A stretch of DNA of 64,000 nt from Buddleja alternifolia (GCA_019426215.1 CM033394.1:22030195-22094194); one strand, 5' to 3'. Shown: positions 22,897 through 34,442, numbered from the stretch's first letter. The notes: generated by a model not told the origin, from the letters alone. Translations and numbers: made by a program.

Positions 22897-24596
22897 TGTT
22901 GTGATTCGGTCTAGCGGAATAACATTTTAATCCGAATCACACCCGAGAATCCAATCCAGGGATATTCATGATATTTAGCATATTGATCAATTGACGAGAA
23001 TTGACAACAGTAAGAGAATTACCTTTTTCGTCTATTGAATCTCGAATTATCAGCAGCAGCCCTGGACTCCTGCCACTAGATAATCACGCGGAAGAAAAAT
23101 TCTCCAAGAAAAGCTCGATCTCCTCCTCGGCAACTATTGCAGGCGGCTAGAGTGGATGGAGAGGGAGGGATTTTTCTTTCCTAATGCTCTAGGTTTATTT
23201 TGGCTTAGTGTCAGATTCTAAAACAATGACTTCTGTGTCTGGAATTCTGACACTGACTGATTATTTATACTAAGTAAAAGACTCCCCCAGGGTTACACAA
23301 TGAGGGGCGGCCAAATTGGCCTTTTCAGATGGGCTTCGGGCTTTGTTTTTACTTAGCCCATGTGTAATTAATTAAATCCAAGTCCAATCAAATTGGTAAT
23401 TAATTAATTACATTAATCCAATTAATATAATTCAACTTATAAATTAATTTTCAATTAATTTAAGTTATGAATTAATATGATTTAATTAATTTATTTAATC
23501 AAATTAAATATCATTAATTAAATCATGCCATCTATTTTGTCAGACAATTCACATCAAATGTGATTTTACCAAAATACCCTTAGCTTAAGGAAATATTCCT
23601 TTTCTTCACATAGCGCGACTCTCTAGACTCGATTCAATTGGCAATGGGAGGATTCCAAAGGATAAGGTTGTCACCTAGCCAACACCGTGGAACCAAATCG
23701 TAACCCAATTGAAAACGAGATGATCATGTCATCACAAACCTTAACTACGAATACCATATGTGTATAAACTCTTCACCGACGTGACCCGATCAAGTAAGAG
23801 CCATGGTTAAGTCAAACTCATAGAACTTGATATTGTACTTAGAATCATAATAATGTGAAATTACCAAACTACCCTCACTGACAATCACGGGATAGCTTAT
23901 ATGCTTTGGCCAAAGACTTATAATTTCAATTACTTACAATCGTACATGTCACATACTCGTTTACTATCGAGACAGTGAATCTCGTTTTGGCAAGTTATCT
24001 TATAACATCGAATGCACTATTGAATCGTACTTCGAGGTCGACCCCACCTATCAGGTGATACGGGTCTAACTACTCTGATAACATATCCAATACTACAAGC
24101 ATGTTATAAATGACTCCTCAGGTCTAAAGTTCACGCATACTATCGCAATCTTAATCCCAATCATTGACTATCAAAGAGAAAATACCAATGTGATTGGATT
24201 AATGCGAGTCGAGTTCAAATATGTTAATTCCATTAATCATATTCATGACACCAGCTCCCACTATCTAATCAGTGTACGACTGACACTTCCTTGTCAAAAA
24301 AGGTGTCATATGAGTTGAATATTAATGTCCAATTAATATTCGTTAACTCACGAACTCCCAGTTTCAGAGATTAAGTACTGTACTGTTCCAGTGCCTCCTC
24401 TTGTCCATAATAGGTGGAAAGTCTATCTTGAAATCTCTTGGACTAATTTGTTCAATACAGTTAAATGTCATTACATTTATATGAACAAAATCAAAACCTT
24501 CATTCTATAAAGAAACATCAAACGTTTTGTACAAATAACTTATCTAAGCCCTACTCAATCTAATTCCTCATAGGCATTGAGGGCATACACCTAACA
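22897..24596 (-). repeat. 5' LTR of the nested copia element
   Basis: A 1700-bp partner of 13470-15168, with the same ends and order. Scattered substitutions and small indels separate the two. Confidence 0.92.
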
Positions 24597-24630
24597 GTTA
24601 TAAAGTCTATATGAAAGTCTACAATTTATA

Positions 24631-24828
24631 TGTGAAGCCCCCCAATTTGGTGTCCCACATAGGAAAAATGTGGGATGTTTGAATAGTATATATAGTGGGC
24701 CAAGGGATTCAAGTGTAACAGTGGATATTCATTTTGGGTCGTGATTCGAATGCCCAACTCAAGGTTACGCTTAGTGGGTTCAGAGGCACGCTTCGCGTCC
24801 AATGGGCTCGGGGGCCCGGGGCGTGACA
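24631..24828. mobile_element. 198-bp TRIM-like solo LTR
   Basis: It begins TGTGAAGCCCC and ends GGCGTGACA (TG...CA), flanked by a perfect 5-bp duplication TTATA (24626-24630 and 24829-24833). It interrupts a repeat unit of the Mutator-like arm that is otherwise continuous. A TATATA box and an inverted CCCACAT/ATGTGGG pair are inside. The size fits terminal-repeat retrotransposons in miniature. Confidence 0.75.
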
Positions 24829-25125
24829 TTATATGTTCAAGTAGAAACCCAAAAATACACGAAAAAGGGAGAAAAATGAACCGAAAAAAATCATTATTTA
24901 ATTAAGAAATAAAAAAATAATATTATATTCCATGCCGCTGTACCCAACAGAGGAATGCAATAGTTATTATAATAATATTTTATTGATTCTGCTGTCGGGT
25001 ACAACGTCTGATTCCGCTGTACCCGACAGCAGAATGTGCTATTTTCTGATATCTAATTAAAGTTGTATTATTTTAATAATTAATATTTAGTTTTGTATTA
25101 TTTATTTAATTTTTTCGTAAATATG

Positions 25126-25731
25126 TAGTATTATATTTTTTTTAAAAAGTAAAAGAAATAAAGTTGATGTTGGCAAATTGTGGGCCATTCCCAGGATGAA
25201 TTCAGAAATAAATTGGTGGGGTGGGAGGGGGTGGGTTTGAATTATCATTAACACAAACGTTTTTGATAATATTTATATGTAAAAAATCAAAATTATTCTA
25301 GGTTTAATAGATAGATAAAATTATTATTATCACATGTAAAAAAACTAATTTTCAATAAGTAATTGACATGACATTAATATATAAGCAATTCTTGAAAATA
25401 TTATTGGAGTTATATATACACAATTTTTTTAAAGTTATATATCTATTATATTATGAATATGTAAATACACATAACAAACATAGGAAACTCTAATTTTTAA
25501 CCTATTTGCTAATATCGATATAGTATTATCAGTTAGTCGAACTTAATATTTAATTTTTTTTAGTTATAGAATTTTTTCTTAATATTTTTCATTCTACTTA
25601 ATTTTCTGTCTCTTTTTATTAGGAGTTAGTGGCTTTATTCTTAGATAAAAGTATTTTCTGAAAAAGACATTGCATTGTTCATCACATATCAATGTACAAT
25701 TAGGTGGAATCAAGAAACTAATATATATATA
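25126..25731. other. AT-rich intergenic, no gene seen
   Basis: Low-complexity AT-rich DNA with runs of T and TATA. No open frame of note and no recognised repeat family. Confidence 0.6.
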
Positions 25732-26519
25732 TACACACTATACTAAAAGTGTGAATCTCATAGTTGTTTCTTCCAATTGTCAATGGACTAAATCACCCTT
25801 AATAACATTAATATATTATCCATTAATCTATTAATTATAGAATGCTCCATCTTCCCTATTACATTTACTGCAGAAACTTAATGGTCAATCTGGTTTAATA
25901 ACTTTTAATCACTCTCATTGGTATCATCTTTTCAACTTCCCAAATATTTTTAAGCTCAATTTCTTCACTATAAATATAACTTTACCTTTGCCCATTTTCG
26001 TGTACTTCAGGCTACAGATCTATATTGTTTTTAAGAAGCTACGTTATTTTCATGAAAAATTTATTGTCATGAAAAGTTGCTATGGTTTAGAGTTGGTTAG
26101 ACAGATTTGATGTGTTTTTTCAGTTTGTATAATCAAATTACGGTACCAGAAATGGGAACTCATTTGTGGTGAATATCTTGACTGAAACTTACCTAGATTC
26201 TGTTTGTAGTATTAAATATTTGACGGCTTTATACTATCACAAGGATAAAAAAAAAAAATTGATAAAATTAGTAGATCAAAATGTTCAATAGTTTTACACC
26301 GTATTGCTGCAAGAAGACATTCGGTTTCAACAGAATGACTTTGTTCTAATACCAAGTTCATGGTGGGTTTAATCTTGTTTTTTATTTTTTTGATACATGT
26401 GTGATTCTTTGTAAAAATTAATTCATATCTGTTTATTGGAAATAAATATTACATGCAATTTATTTATTTAATTTAGTATGAAATTGTTGAACATGTACAA
26501 CACACATGCATTTTACTAG
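25732..26519 (+). mobile_element. possible non-autonomous Helitron
   Basis: The right end has a hairpin (CATGT-7 nt-ACATG, 26492-26508) followed 7 nt later by CTAG at 26516-26519 and then T. This is the layout of a Helitron 3' end. The left end near CACTATACTAAAAGTG is only roughly Helitron-like, so its start is approximate. It codes for nothing. Confidence 0.4.
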
Positions 26520-26528
26520 TATATATAA

Positions 26529-26530
<2 letters not shown>

Positions 26531-26562
<32 letters not shown>
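26531..26562. repeat. (AGAT)8 microsatellite
   Basis: Eight perfect AGAT units lie directly after the putative Helitron end. Confidence 0.95.
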
Positions 26563-27597
26563 GAAGGATAAATGAAGCACTAAATTCGAACAATATTAAA
26601 TTACAAATTTCAAAATCTTGTTAAAGAAAAGGAATATAACGTCAGCACTTTTCAGGGAAAATTGCAAAATTGGTACTCTAAGTTGGCCTGTACCTTTTTT
26701 TGGTACAATAATTTGACCTGTTGACAATTTGGGTACACCACTTGCAAAAATTGGCAATTTCAGTACAAATTTTGTCGAAAAATTTAAAATTAGCCGAAAA
26801 ATATCATTTGGCAAGAAAATTGACTTCAATTTGGGGATTTAACTCAATTACTTACAGTTTTTTTAATTTATTTAAATTTTTGAAAATTTCAATTCAAATA
26901 TTTGTTCATCTTAGTTATTTTTTATTTTTTATAAAAATTTGTATAATTGATATATCTATAAATAATTTTAAATAAAAAATTATAATATTATATGCATAAA
27001 TTCAAATTAAATTATTATTTTTACTTAGTATTCCGAATTTTACTATTTTTCTGTTTTTTCTACAAACATTAAACTTTTGTTTTCTTTCTTAATTTTTATT
27101 TTTATAATTTTTTGCTACCAATTTCCAGCAGAAAATATTTTATCAAACTACATAAATTGACGACAATACCAACCAGCTACTCTAGTACAAACTATTATTA
27201 GTAGATTAAAAATTAATGACATTTAAAACTATTTCATCTAAATCGTTTTTCAAATTAAGAATTCATCAACCCAACTTAAAATTAAAAGCTACAGTTGACT
27301 TCCTTCAATTTCCAAATAAAATATAAATAGATTTAGAAGAAGAAAAGAAAATACGAAAACCCAAAAAATAGAAAGACAGAAAAAATTTAGAAGGGGAGAC
27401 GTGCCACCTTCTACCGCACCCGATGTCACCAGACCGAATGGGGGCTTCAAGGAGACCTGCTGATATGGCACCAAACAGCTTTTCTTGCAAGCACTTTCAA
27501 ACAGAAAATCTATATATATGTTGACATTACCAAGCTTGAAAACGAAAACCAATGGTTTTGGAAGTGAGTATTTTTGTTATCATGTGAAAAATAGTAG
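26563..27597. other. AT-rich intergenic with a degenerate transposon-like patch
   Basis: Phrases at about 26650-26790 (AAAATTGGTACTCTAAGTTGG, TTGGGTACACCACTTGC) recall degenerate plant DNA-transposon ends, but I could not find a partner. The remainder is AT-rich and non-coding. Confidence 0.4.
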
Positions 27598-27668
27598 GTA
27601 TGCTTGGTTGTGTCTTTTTAAAATGGTTGAAATTTGATGATTTGTAAAATAATTGAGCTAGTTAAAAG
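27598..27668. repeat. dispersed repeat, left half, split by two transposons
   Basis: 27598-27668 plus 31702 onward (to about 31790) reads as one copy of a repeat also found, uninterrupted, at about 39238-39420. The empty site there is GTTCAAAG (39302-39309), where this copy has GTTAAAAG. Confidence 0.65.
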
Positions 27669-28390
27669 CTATCATGCACGGATACTCCTAAAATTGGACC
27701 TGTGCAGTATCGTACTCGTATCGGATACGATACTTTGCGGATACCGCCTGGATATGTATCGGATACCCTTTGTACGTATCCAAAAAATAAATAAAAAAGA
27801 AAATTTCGGATACCGTATCCGATACTTCCGGATGGCGTATCCCATACAAATTTGAAGTATCTAACACGCCTTGAATATCAGACATTGTATTTTTAAATAT
27901 TGTATAATACTTTATAGGTTAAAATAGAAAAATAATAATAACTTTGACCGTACGTTGAAAGGTCAAAACAAACAATAAAGAAACTCAAAGAAGCAAAAAA
28001 GGGTTTCAGTTTCACTTCTTAATATGTTTTTTCTTCTTTTGCTCCACGCGAAATCTATCATTTACACTTTATTACCAAAGATTTTGGATAAGAAAGTAAA
28101 TGTTGGTATAAATGAAATGACTTTCTTACACCGCCTCAAATGATGAAATATTATGGTTACCTTCGAAAATTTTTGAACTTATAAATAATGAACCTGTGTC
28201 AGTATTGCACTTTTATTTATGTTAATGAACATACTGACTCAAATTTATTTTTAAGTATTATATCTATATATATATATATATATATATTTGTATCTCCATC
28301 GTATCGTATTCTACAATTTTGAAGTTTGCCGTATTTCGTATTCGTGTCGTATCTTACCCGTATCCTCGTATCTGTATCCGTGCATCATAG
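27669..28390. mobile_element. 722-bp DNA transposon with CGGATAC repeats (E1)
   Basis: The terminal inverted repeats are CTAT(C/G)ATGCACGGATAC, with one mismatch in 17. They are flanked by GTTAAAAG at 27661-27668 and 28391-28398. The subterminal zones are full of GTATC/GATAC words in both directions. A (TA)n run is at about 28265-28288. No transposase. The superfamily is not certain; the 8-bp duplication would fit hAT. Confidence 0.75.
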
Positions 28391-28398
28391 GTTAAAAG

Positions 28399-31300
28399 TA
28401 GGGGTGGCAATTTGGGTCCAAAGATATATTTCCAACCCAACCCACCTAGGTTTTAGTTGGGTTGGGTCCTAAGTTTTTTCTCTTTGGTTCCAATTGGGTT
28501 GGTTCTCACTTATTTTTTGATCCAATTGGGTTTTAAGTTGGGCCCAATATGAGTCCAAATTGGGTCCAAATTGGGTCTAACTTAGTTTGAAATTTAATAC
28601 ACACCCAACATACAATTTACACAAACACTTGAACACAATTACACATATTTTACACACACTACACATATTTACACACACTACACATATTTTCACATACTAC
28701 ACATATTTTACATACACTACACATATTTTCACACACAGATGACATATTTTCACACAAATTACATACATTTTCACACACCACATATTTTCACATATTTTAC
28801 ACACACTACACACATTTTCACACACTACACATATTTTTACACACACTACACACATTTTCACACACTACACACATTTTCACACACTACAAATATTTTCACA
28901 TATTTTACACACACTAGACATATTTTCACATACACTACACACATTTTCACACACTACATATATTTTCACATATTTTACACACAGTATACACATTTTCACA
29001 CACACTACACATTACACATATTTTCACACACTACACATATTTTTACACACACTACACACATTTTCACACACTATACATATTTTTACACACGCTACACACA
29101 TTTTCACACACTACACATATTTTACACACACTACACACATTTTCACACACTACACATATTTCACATACACTACACACATTTTCACACACTACACATATTT
29201 TACACACACTACAAATATTTTCACATATTTTACACACACTACACATATTTTCACATACACTACACACATTTTCACACACGACATATATTTTCACACAATT
29301 TACACACACTATACACATTTTCACACACACTACACACATTTTACACACAATATACGTATTTTCACACACATTACACATATTTTCACACAATACACATATT
29401 TTCACATATTTTACACACACTATACACATTTTCTCACACACTACATACATTTTACACAAACTACACATAGTTTCACACCTACATCACACATTTTACATAA
29501 ACTACACATACTTTACACACACTACACATATTTTCACACACATACTACACATATTTTCACACACAGATGACATATTTTACACACACTACACATATTTTTA
29601 CACACTACATATATTTTCACACACACTACATACATTTTCACACACCAGATATTTTCACATAATTTACACACACTACACATATTTTCACATATTTTACACA
29701 CACTACACACATTTTCACACACTACATGTATTTTCATATATTTTACGCACACTACAAACATTTTCACACACTACACATATTTTCACAAACACTACACATA
29801 TTTTCACAAACTACACATATTTTACACACACTACACATATTTTCACATACACTACACACATTTTCATACACTACATATATTTTCACACATTTTACACACA
29901 CTATACATATTTTCACACACACTACACATATTTTCACACCTACATCACACATTTTACACAAACTTTACACACACTACACATATTTTCACGAACATATCAT
30001 ATATTTTACACACACTACACATGTTTTACACACACTATACATATTTTCACACACACTACACATATTTTCACACACTACACACATTTGTGTCGTGTGTGTG
30101 AAAATGTATGAAGTGTGTAAAATATGTGAAAATAAATGTGTAGTGTGTGAAAATATGTGTAGTGTGTGTAAATGTGTGTAGTGTGTGAAAATGTGTGTAT
30201 TGTGTGAAATTATGTGTATAGTGTGTGAAAATATGTGTAGTGTGTGAAAATATGTGTAGTGTGTGAAAATGTGTGTAGTGTGTGTAAAATATGTGATGTG
30301 TGTAAAATATGTGTAGTGTGTGAAAATATGTGCAGTGTGTGTAAATGTGTGTAGTGTGTGAAAATATGTGTAGTGTGTGTAAAATATGTGATGTGTGTGA
30401 AAATGTGTGTAAAATATGTGATGTGTGTGAAAATGTGTGTAAAATATGTGTAGTGTGTGAAAATATGTGATGTGTGTGAAAATGTGTGTAGTGTGTGAAA
30501 TTTTGCGTAGTGTGTGTAAATGTGTGTAGTGTGTGAAAATGTGTGTGTAGTGTGTGAAAATATGTGTAGTGTATGAAAACGTGTATAGTGTGTGTAAAGT
30601 ATGTGTAGTGTGTGAAAATATGTGTAGTGTGTATAAAAAGTGTGTAGTGTATGTAAAGAGTGTGCATTGTGTGTGAAAATGTGTGTAATGTGTCTAAAAA
30701 ATGTGCATTGTGTGTAAAAAATGTGCATTGTGTGTGAAAATGTGTGTAATGTGTCTAAAAAATGTGCATTGTGTGTAAAAAATGTGCATTGTGTGTGAAA
30801 AAGTGTGTAGTGTGTGTAAAAGTGTATAGTGTGTGTAAAAAGTGTGTAGTGTGTGTGAAAAGTGTGTAGTGTGTGTAAAAAGAGTGTAGTGTGTGTAAAA
30901 AGTATGGATTGTGTGTGTAAAAAGTGTGTAGTGTGTGTATAAAGTGTGCATTGTGTGTGAAAAAGTGTATAGTGTGTGTAAAAAGTGTGCATTGTGTGTG
31001 AAAATGTATGTAGTGTGTGTAAAAAGTGTGCATTGTGTGTGAAAATATGTGTAGTGTGTGTAAAAAGTATGCATTGTGTGTGAAAATGTGTGTAGTGTGT
31101 GTAAAAAGTGTGTAGTGTGTGTAAAAAATGTGCATTGTGTGTGAAAAAGTGTGTAATGTGTGTAAAAAGTGTGCATTGTGTGTGAAAATGTGTGTAGTGT
31201 GTATAAAAGTGTGTTGTGTGTGTAAACAATATGCAATGTGTGTAAAAGTGTGTTGTGTATGTAAAAATGTGTAAAAAATATGCGGTGTGTGTAAAAGTGT

Positions 31301-31701
31301 GTTGTGTGTTTAAAAGTGTGTTGTGTATATGTAAATGTGTATAGTGTGTGTAAAAAGTGTGTAGTTTGTGTAAAATATATGTTGTGTGTGTAAAAGTGTG
31401 TTGTGTATGTGTAAATATGCCTAGTGTGTGTAAAAAGTGTGTAGTGTGTGTAAAAAGAGTGCTTGGCTAAACTTGTTTAAAACATTTTCTAATCCAATTT
31501 TGGGTCTATGTTGGGTCCTTATTGGGTTCTAACTGGGTCCTCATTGGGTCTACTTTGGGTCCTTGTTGGGTCCATTATGAGTCTAGCTTTCATACAATTT
31601 TTTTTGCATAGGACCCAGTTGGACCCGACCCGAATTGGACTCAACCCAGTTGAACCCGACCCAAACCCGACCCGACCCGACCCACCCAATTGCCAGCTCT
31701 A
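28399..31701. mobile_element. 3.3-kb hAT-type non-autonomous element carrying a giant minisatellite (E2)
   Basis: The ends are TAGGGGTGGCAATTTGGGT on the left and, inverted, TAGAGCTGGCAATTGGGT on the right. They match the hAT end rule, with TTGGGTCC-rich subterminal zones at 28410-28580 and 31495-31690. The flanking duplication is GTTAAAAG (28391-28398 and 31702-31709). The interior, about 28610-31455, is almost entirely an 17-20 bp minisatellite that changes strand at its middle. No transposase was seen. Confidence 0.75.
28610..31455. repeat. palindromic minisatellite, G-poor left half and C-poor right half
   Basis: The left half (to about 30085) repeats ACACTACACATATTTTCAC-like units of 17-20 bp, and its + strand nearly lacks G. 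The right half (from about 30090) repeats the reverse complement, GTGTAGTGTGTGAAAATATG-like, and its + strand nearly lacks C. Toward the right end the units change to GTGTAAAAAGTGTGCATTGT-like. The lack of stop codons in the unit creates long spurious reading frames of His/Thr/Phe/Tyr or Cys/Val/Met repeats on both strands. Confidence 0.95.
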
Positions 31702-31709
31702 GTTAAAAG

Positions 31710-32226
31710 TAATGATTATGCGAAAAGTGTTGTATGTAAAATAATAGATAAGATTGTAATATATACGTGTAAGTGGAAATAACAAAAATTGACTCCCAAA
31801 CAAGAGAATTAAAACATTGAAATTGAGTCTTAATATGTGCATGACGTTGTGGAGGTCTGGTCATGCGTTTTATTTCGCCAGAACCTCTGTTCAACAAAAA
31901 TCTAGTAATAAATATGACGTTCTTTCTGAAGTTCCAAAAAGAAGAAAAACATGACATTCTTCTCGAAAAAGGAATCAGTAGAGGCATAAGGTAACACAAC
32001 AATTCTATAAACGATCAGTGTACAAATTGACTGGAGAAAAAAATGTCAAATGATGAGAATACATCAGTACAAGGTGAGATAATTTGAGTTCTTACTCATT
32101 GTGCGTGCATCTATCTACAAGACCACTCTCTTTCACATTTCCACTTCATTTCCCAGCAACAGAATATATAGGAAAACCAGATAGATACCAAGACCAAGGA
32201 TCGCATAATCCATCCCAAACTAACAC
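31710..32226. other. intergenic, no gene seen
   Basis: AT-rich. The first ~80 bp are the right half of the dispersed repeat split at 27668. Nothing else recognised. Confidence 0.5.
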
Positions 32227-32383
32227 TCATGATGTGGTTAGGTTCCACCTGCCCCCAAAGAGCTTCGAAAGAAAATGAGAACAGACAAAAACAAGACTCT
32301 TCACTATCCAATCTTCAACCGAGTCTGAAACAATGCTCTTTATCATCTTCACAACCAACATCATGATCACAAATGTCACACTC
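32227..32383 (-). CDS. conserved hydrophobic C-terminal exon (D3), gene assignment open
   Basis: After an acceptor (TTAATGCAG at about 32384-32392) the frame in phase 2 reads a hydrophobic segment, TFVIMMLVVKMIKSIV, then SDSVEDWIVKSL, and ends at TGA 32227-32229. The paralogous exon at 41332-41479 matches it best in this same frame (MMLxxKMIK, SxSVEDWIVKxL), with conservative changes. That argues for protein-level constraint. It lies about 2.5 kb beyond the terminal exon of the nearest MSP gene. The donor exon is unknown, because that gene's exon 5 ends in phase 0. It may be an alternative membrane-anchor exon or part of a separate small gene. Confidence 0.5.
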
Positions 32384-33508
32384 CTGCATTAATCAAGAAT
32401 GTGTGAATAGAAAACGTACTAAACTGAAAAACCGTTAAGACGGAATGGTAGTCGGAAGTCCAAAGTTAACATTTGTAATCTTTGGAAAGAGCCTAATAGC
32501 ATTGTCAACTGCTTATAAACCAACTAATACTTCTATCTTTCAAGGTATTAAAAAATGCATGTGAATTATTTCAAACTTTGTCCTGTGTCTACAAATGGCA
32601 ATAAGAGGATAGAAGCTAGCCACTTCAAACTGCTACTCTTTTAGGTGGAAGCAGGGAAAGCTAATATTCCATGAAACGAAACAACACTAATCTGCCGTAT
32701 TAAACATCCTACGTTCAAAAGTTTCAACCTCACTGATATAATAGCCTACAACCATCTATAAGTATGCAACTTAAATTAATCATTAATAACACTAATAACT
32801 CAATAAAAGACAACTAAGCATGAAATCTGACACAAAGGAAGGTCAACAAGAATCTTGCTCCCATGTTTTCAGGCGCTCGAGAAATAAAAAAGGAGCCTTG
32901 CCAACAAGTTCTTGATCAATACTTTCCCAGCAATACTCTTTCTAGACTAGTTCCTCTTATTACTATAAGACTTGATCGGGTTAATTAAAGTGTATCATGT
33001 TAATAACGTGTTTCCATAATCCGAACTATTCGAAAAATGGAGAAAATTGAGAAGGTCGTAACTAAATAATATGATAACTAGTTTACACTTTTTAAACCTT
33101 CAATGCTCCTGCAAATCATGAGTCAATTCATAAGATAGTCATGCAGCAAAGATTTTTCAATGCAAAGAAGAAACCGGCTTCAATTGGTCTTTATATATAT
33201 AAGCAATGAAATGTTGAGCTAAATATAAATTCTGCCATTAGTATGCAAGTTCAGCATTATTTTAAGCGAAAATCCTTTTAAATTATCAACAGCTGAATCA
33301 AGTTTTTGATCAGTAGATTTTTTGTAACTCAAAATAGGGCAGGTAGCCTTAGTATCTAATGAACCATATGATTTGACTCGATCCACCGACATCCTGCTCA
33401 AACAGATTTTAAGAAGGCAAAAGTAGACACTAAAATCAAGCAGATGCGAATTACAGATCAGACAACATAATTCATTCTTATGGAATATTACAATGAGTGA
33501 AGGTTATG
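32384..33508. other. region between D3 and transposon E3
   Basis: No certain gene. On the - strand, 33219-33396 is open and follows an acceptor-like TTTGAGCAG, encoding a Ser/Lys/Asp-rich stretch (DRVKSYGSLDTKATCP...). It might be an exon of a longer transcript of the MSP gene. I cannot confirm it, since no paralogous copy was seen behind the other two genes. Confidence 0.3.
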
Positions 33509-33624
33509 CTCTAGGATGCACGAACTCTGATTCGGCAACACGAACTTAACATGACACGACCAGGGGACGATAATTCTTAAGAGAATTAGGACAAAACTTG
33601 AGTCCGACACGAATGTGTAAATAT

Positions 33625-34375
33625 CAGTGTTTTAAAAGGCAGTCTCGGGGCGCGTCCGGGGCGTACGCCAGGGGTGGGGCGTTGCTGAAACGCCCGGGCC
33701 AATAGGAGGGGGGCGTAACCCCTCATGGGTGTACGCCCAATCAATTGGGACGTACGCTCCGGGCGAAAATGCGTCCAGTCCTTGGGCGTACGCCCAATGT
33801 ATTTCATGTCCATATGGTATGATTTTAGGCCTAAATTGATTTTTTTTCCAATTTCCAATCTAAAACCCACTTAAACTTTTTACATGTTTTATTCTTTTAG
33901 TAAAAACCCATGACCCACTTATTCAATTAAATCAAACATTAAAAAAAAAAAAAAAAACTGCAAGAGCAACACAGCTTAATGCTCGAGTATTGAGAGCCGA
34001 AGATGAAGATAATGATCTTAATGATGAGACTTTTGATAGTGATTGAGTAAATTAGTGCTCGTTAACTATTATTTTAAATCTTTATTTTGCGTAACACTAG
34101 AATTTGAAACAATTATTTGTCTATTTTGATTGTTTTTTGCAAGAGTTGAGTTTGGACTTTTAGCTTGTATGGTTGAATATAGTATTATTTTTAACTTCCT
34201 CTATCTTATTTTTGTACTTAATTTATCCTTCAATTTTATAATTTTTTGCTAATTTAAATTAATTCTTAACATTATATTATATTTTTTTAATACTAAAAAA
34301 GCAAAATTCGCGGGGCAGACGCCCCGTGCCTCGGGGCTTATGCCCCGCCCCGCGCCTTCGCCTTTTAAAACACTG
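33625..34375. mobile_element. 751-bp hAT-type MITE nested in E3
   Basis: Terminal inverted repeats CAGTGTTTTAAAAGGC / GCCTTTTAAAACACTG are perfect over 16 bp. A perfect 8-bp duplication GTAAATAT flanks it (33617-33624 and 34376-34383). The end zones are GC-rich with GGGCGTACGCC-like palindromes, and the middle is AT-rich. On the + strand at about 33964-34046 a short acidic frame ends in DNDLNDETFDSD and TGA; it looks like the tail of a captured or ancestral coding exon. Confidence 0.9.
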
Positions 34376-34381
34376 GTAAAT

Positions 34382-34397
34382 ATATATACACTAAAAA

Positions 34398-34442
<45 letters not shown>

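Larger units (their letters stand above)
13470..24596 (-). mobile_element. complete but defective copia element (Angela-like guess)
   Basis: Two LTRs of 1699 bp (13470-15168) and 1700 bp (22897-24596) enclose gag-pol on the - strand. The primer-binding site is next to the right LTR and the polypurine tract next to the left one. The flanks are GTTAC (13465-13469) and GTTAT (24597-24601), a 5-bp duplication with one change. By eye the LTRs differ at about 25 places in the first ~420 bp, so the insertion is not recent. Gag-pol holds at least two frameshifts and four nonsense codons, and the reverse transcriptase active site is altered. The lineage is suggested by LTR length and the LTR start TGTTAGGTGTATGCCC; it is not certain. 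Confidence 0.9.
11676..25116. mobile_element. non-autonomous Mutator-like (foldback) element with nested insertions
   Basis: The outer ends are inverted copies of each other (left from 11676; right end GTATTATTTATTTAATTTTT...C at 25116), with one mismatch over about 25 bp. They are flanked by a perfect 9-bp direct repeat GTAAATATG (11667-11675 and 25117-25125). Nine-base duplications are typical of Mutator transposase. The arms contain an AT-rich end zone, hairpin motifs around CCGCTGTACCCGACAGCGG, and tandem ~187-bp repeats, and meet at a turning point near 13007-13034. Without the copia insertion (13470-24596), the TRIM-like LTR (24631-24828) and their duplications, the element is about 2.1 kb. 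It encodes no transposase. The left arm is longer (about 1.33 kb) than the right (about 0.77 kb) because it has more repeat units. Confidence 0.8.

Noticed and set aside
24626..24829. 67-codon - frame
   Set aside because: Coincides with the 198-bp solo LTR and has no coding features.
27289..27552. 87-codon - frame with hydrophobic end
   Set aside because: AT-rich region with no paralog, splice context or family match. The hydrophobicity follows from poly-T/A composition.
28739..31236. Long reading frames of His/Thr/Tyr/Phe or Cys/Val/Met repeats on both strands
   Set aside because: They are by-products of a minisatellite whose unit lacks stop codons. They occur in several frames and on both strands with no start context or domain.
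31508..31702. 64-codon + frame (repeated GLL/WVL, then DPTR)
   Set aside because: Comes from TTGGGTCC repeats in the hAT end. No start context or homologue.
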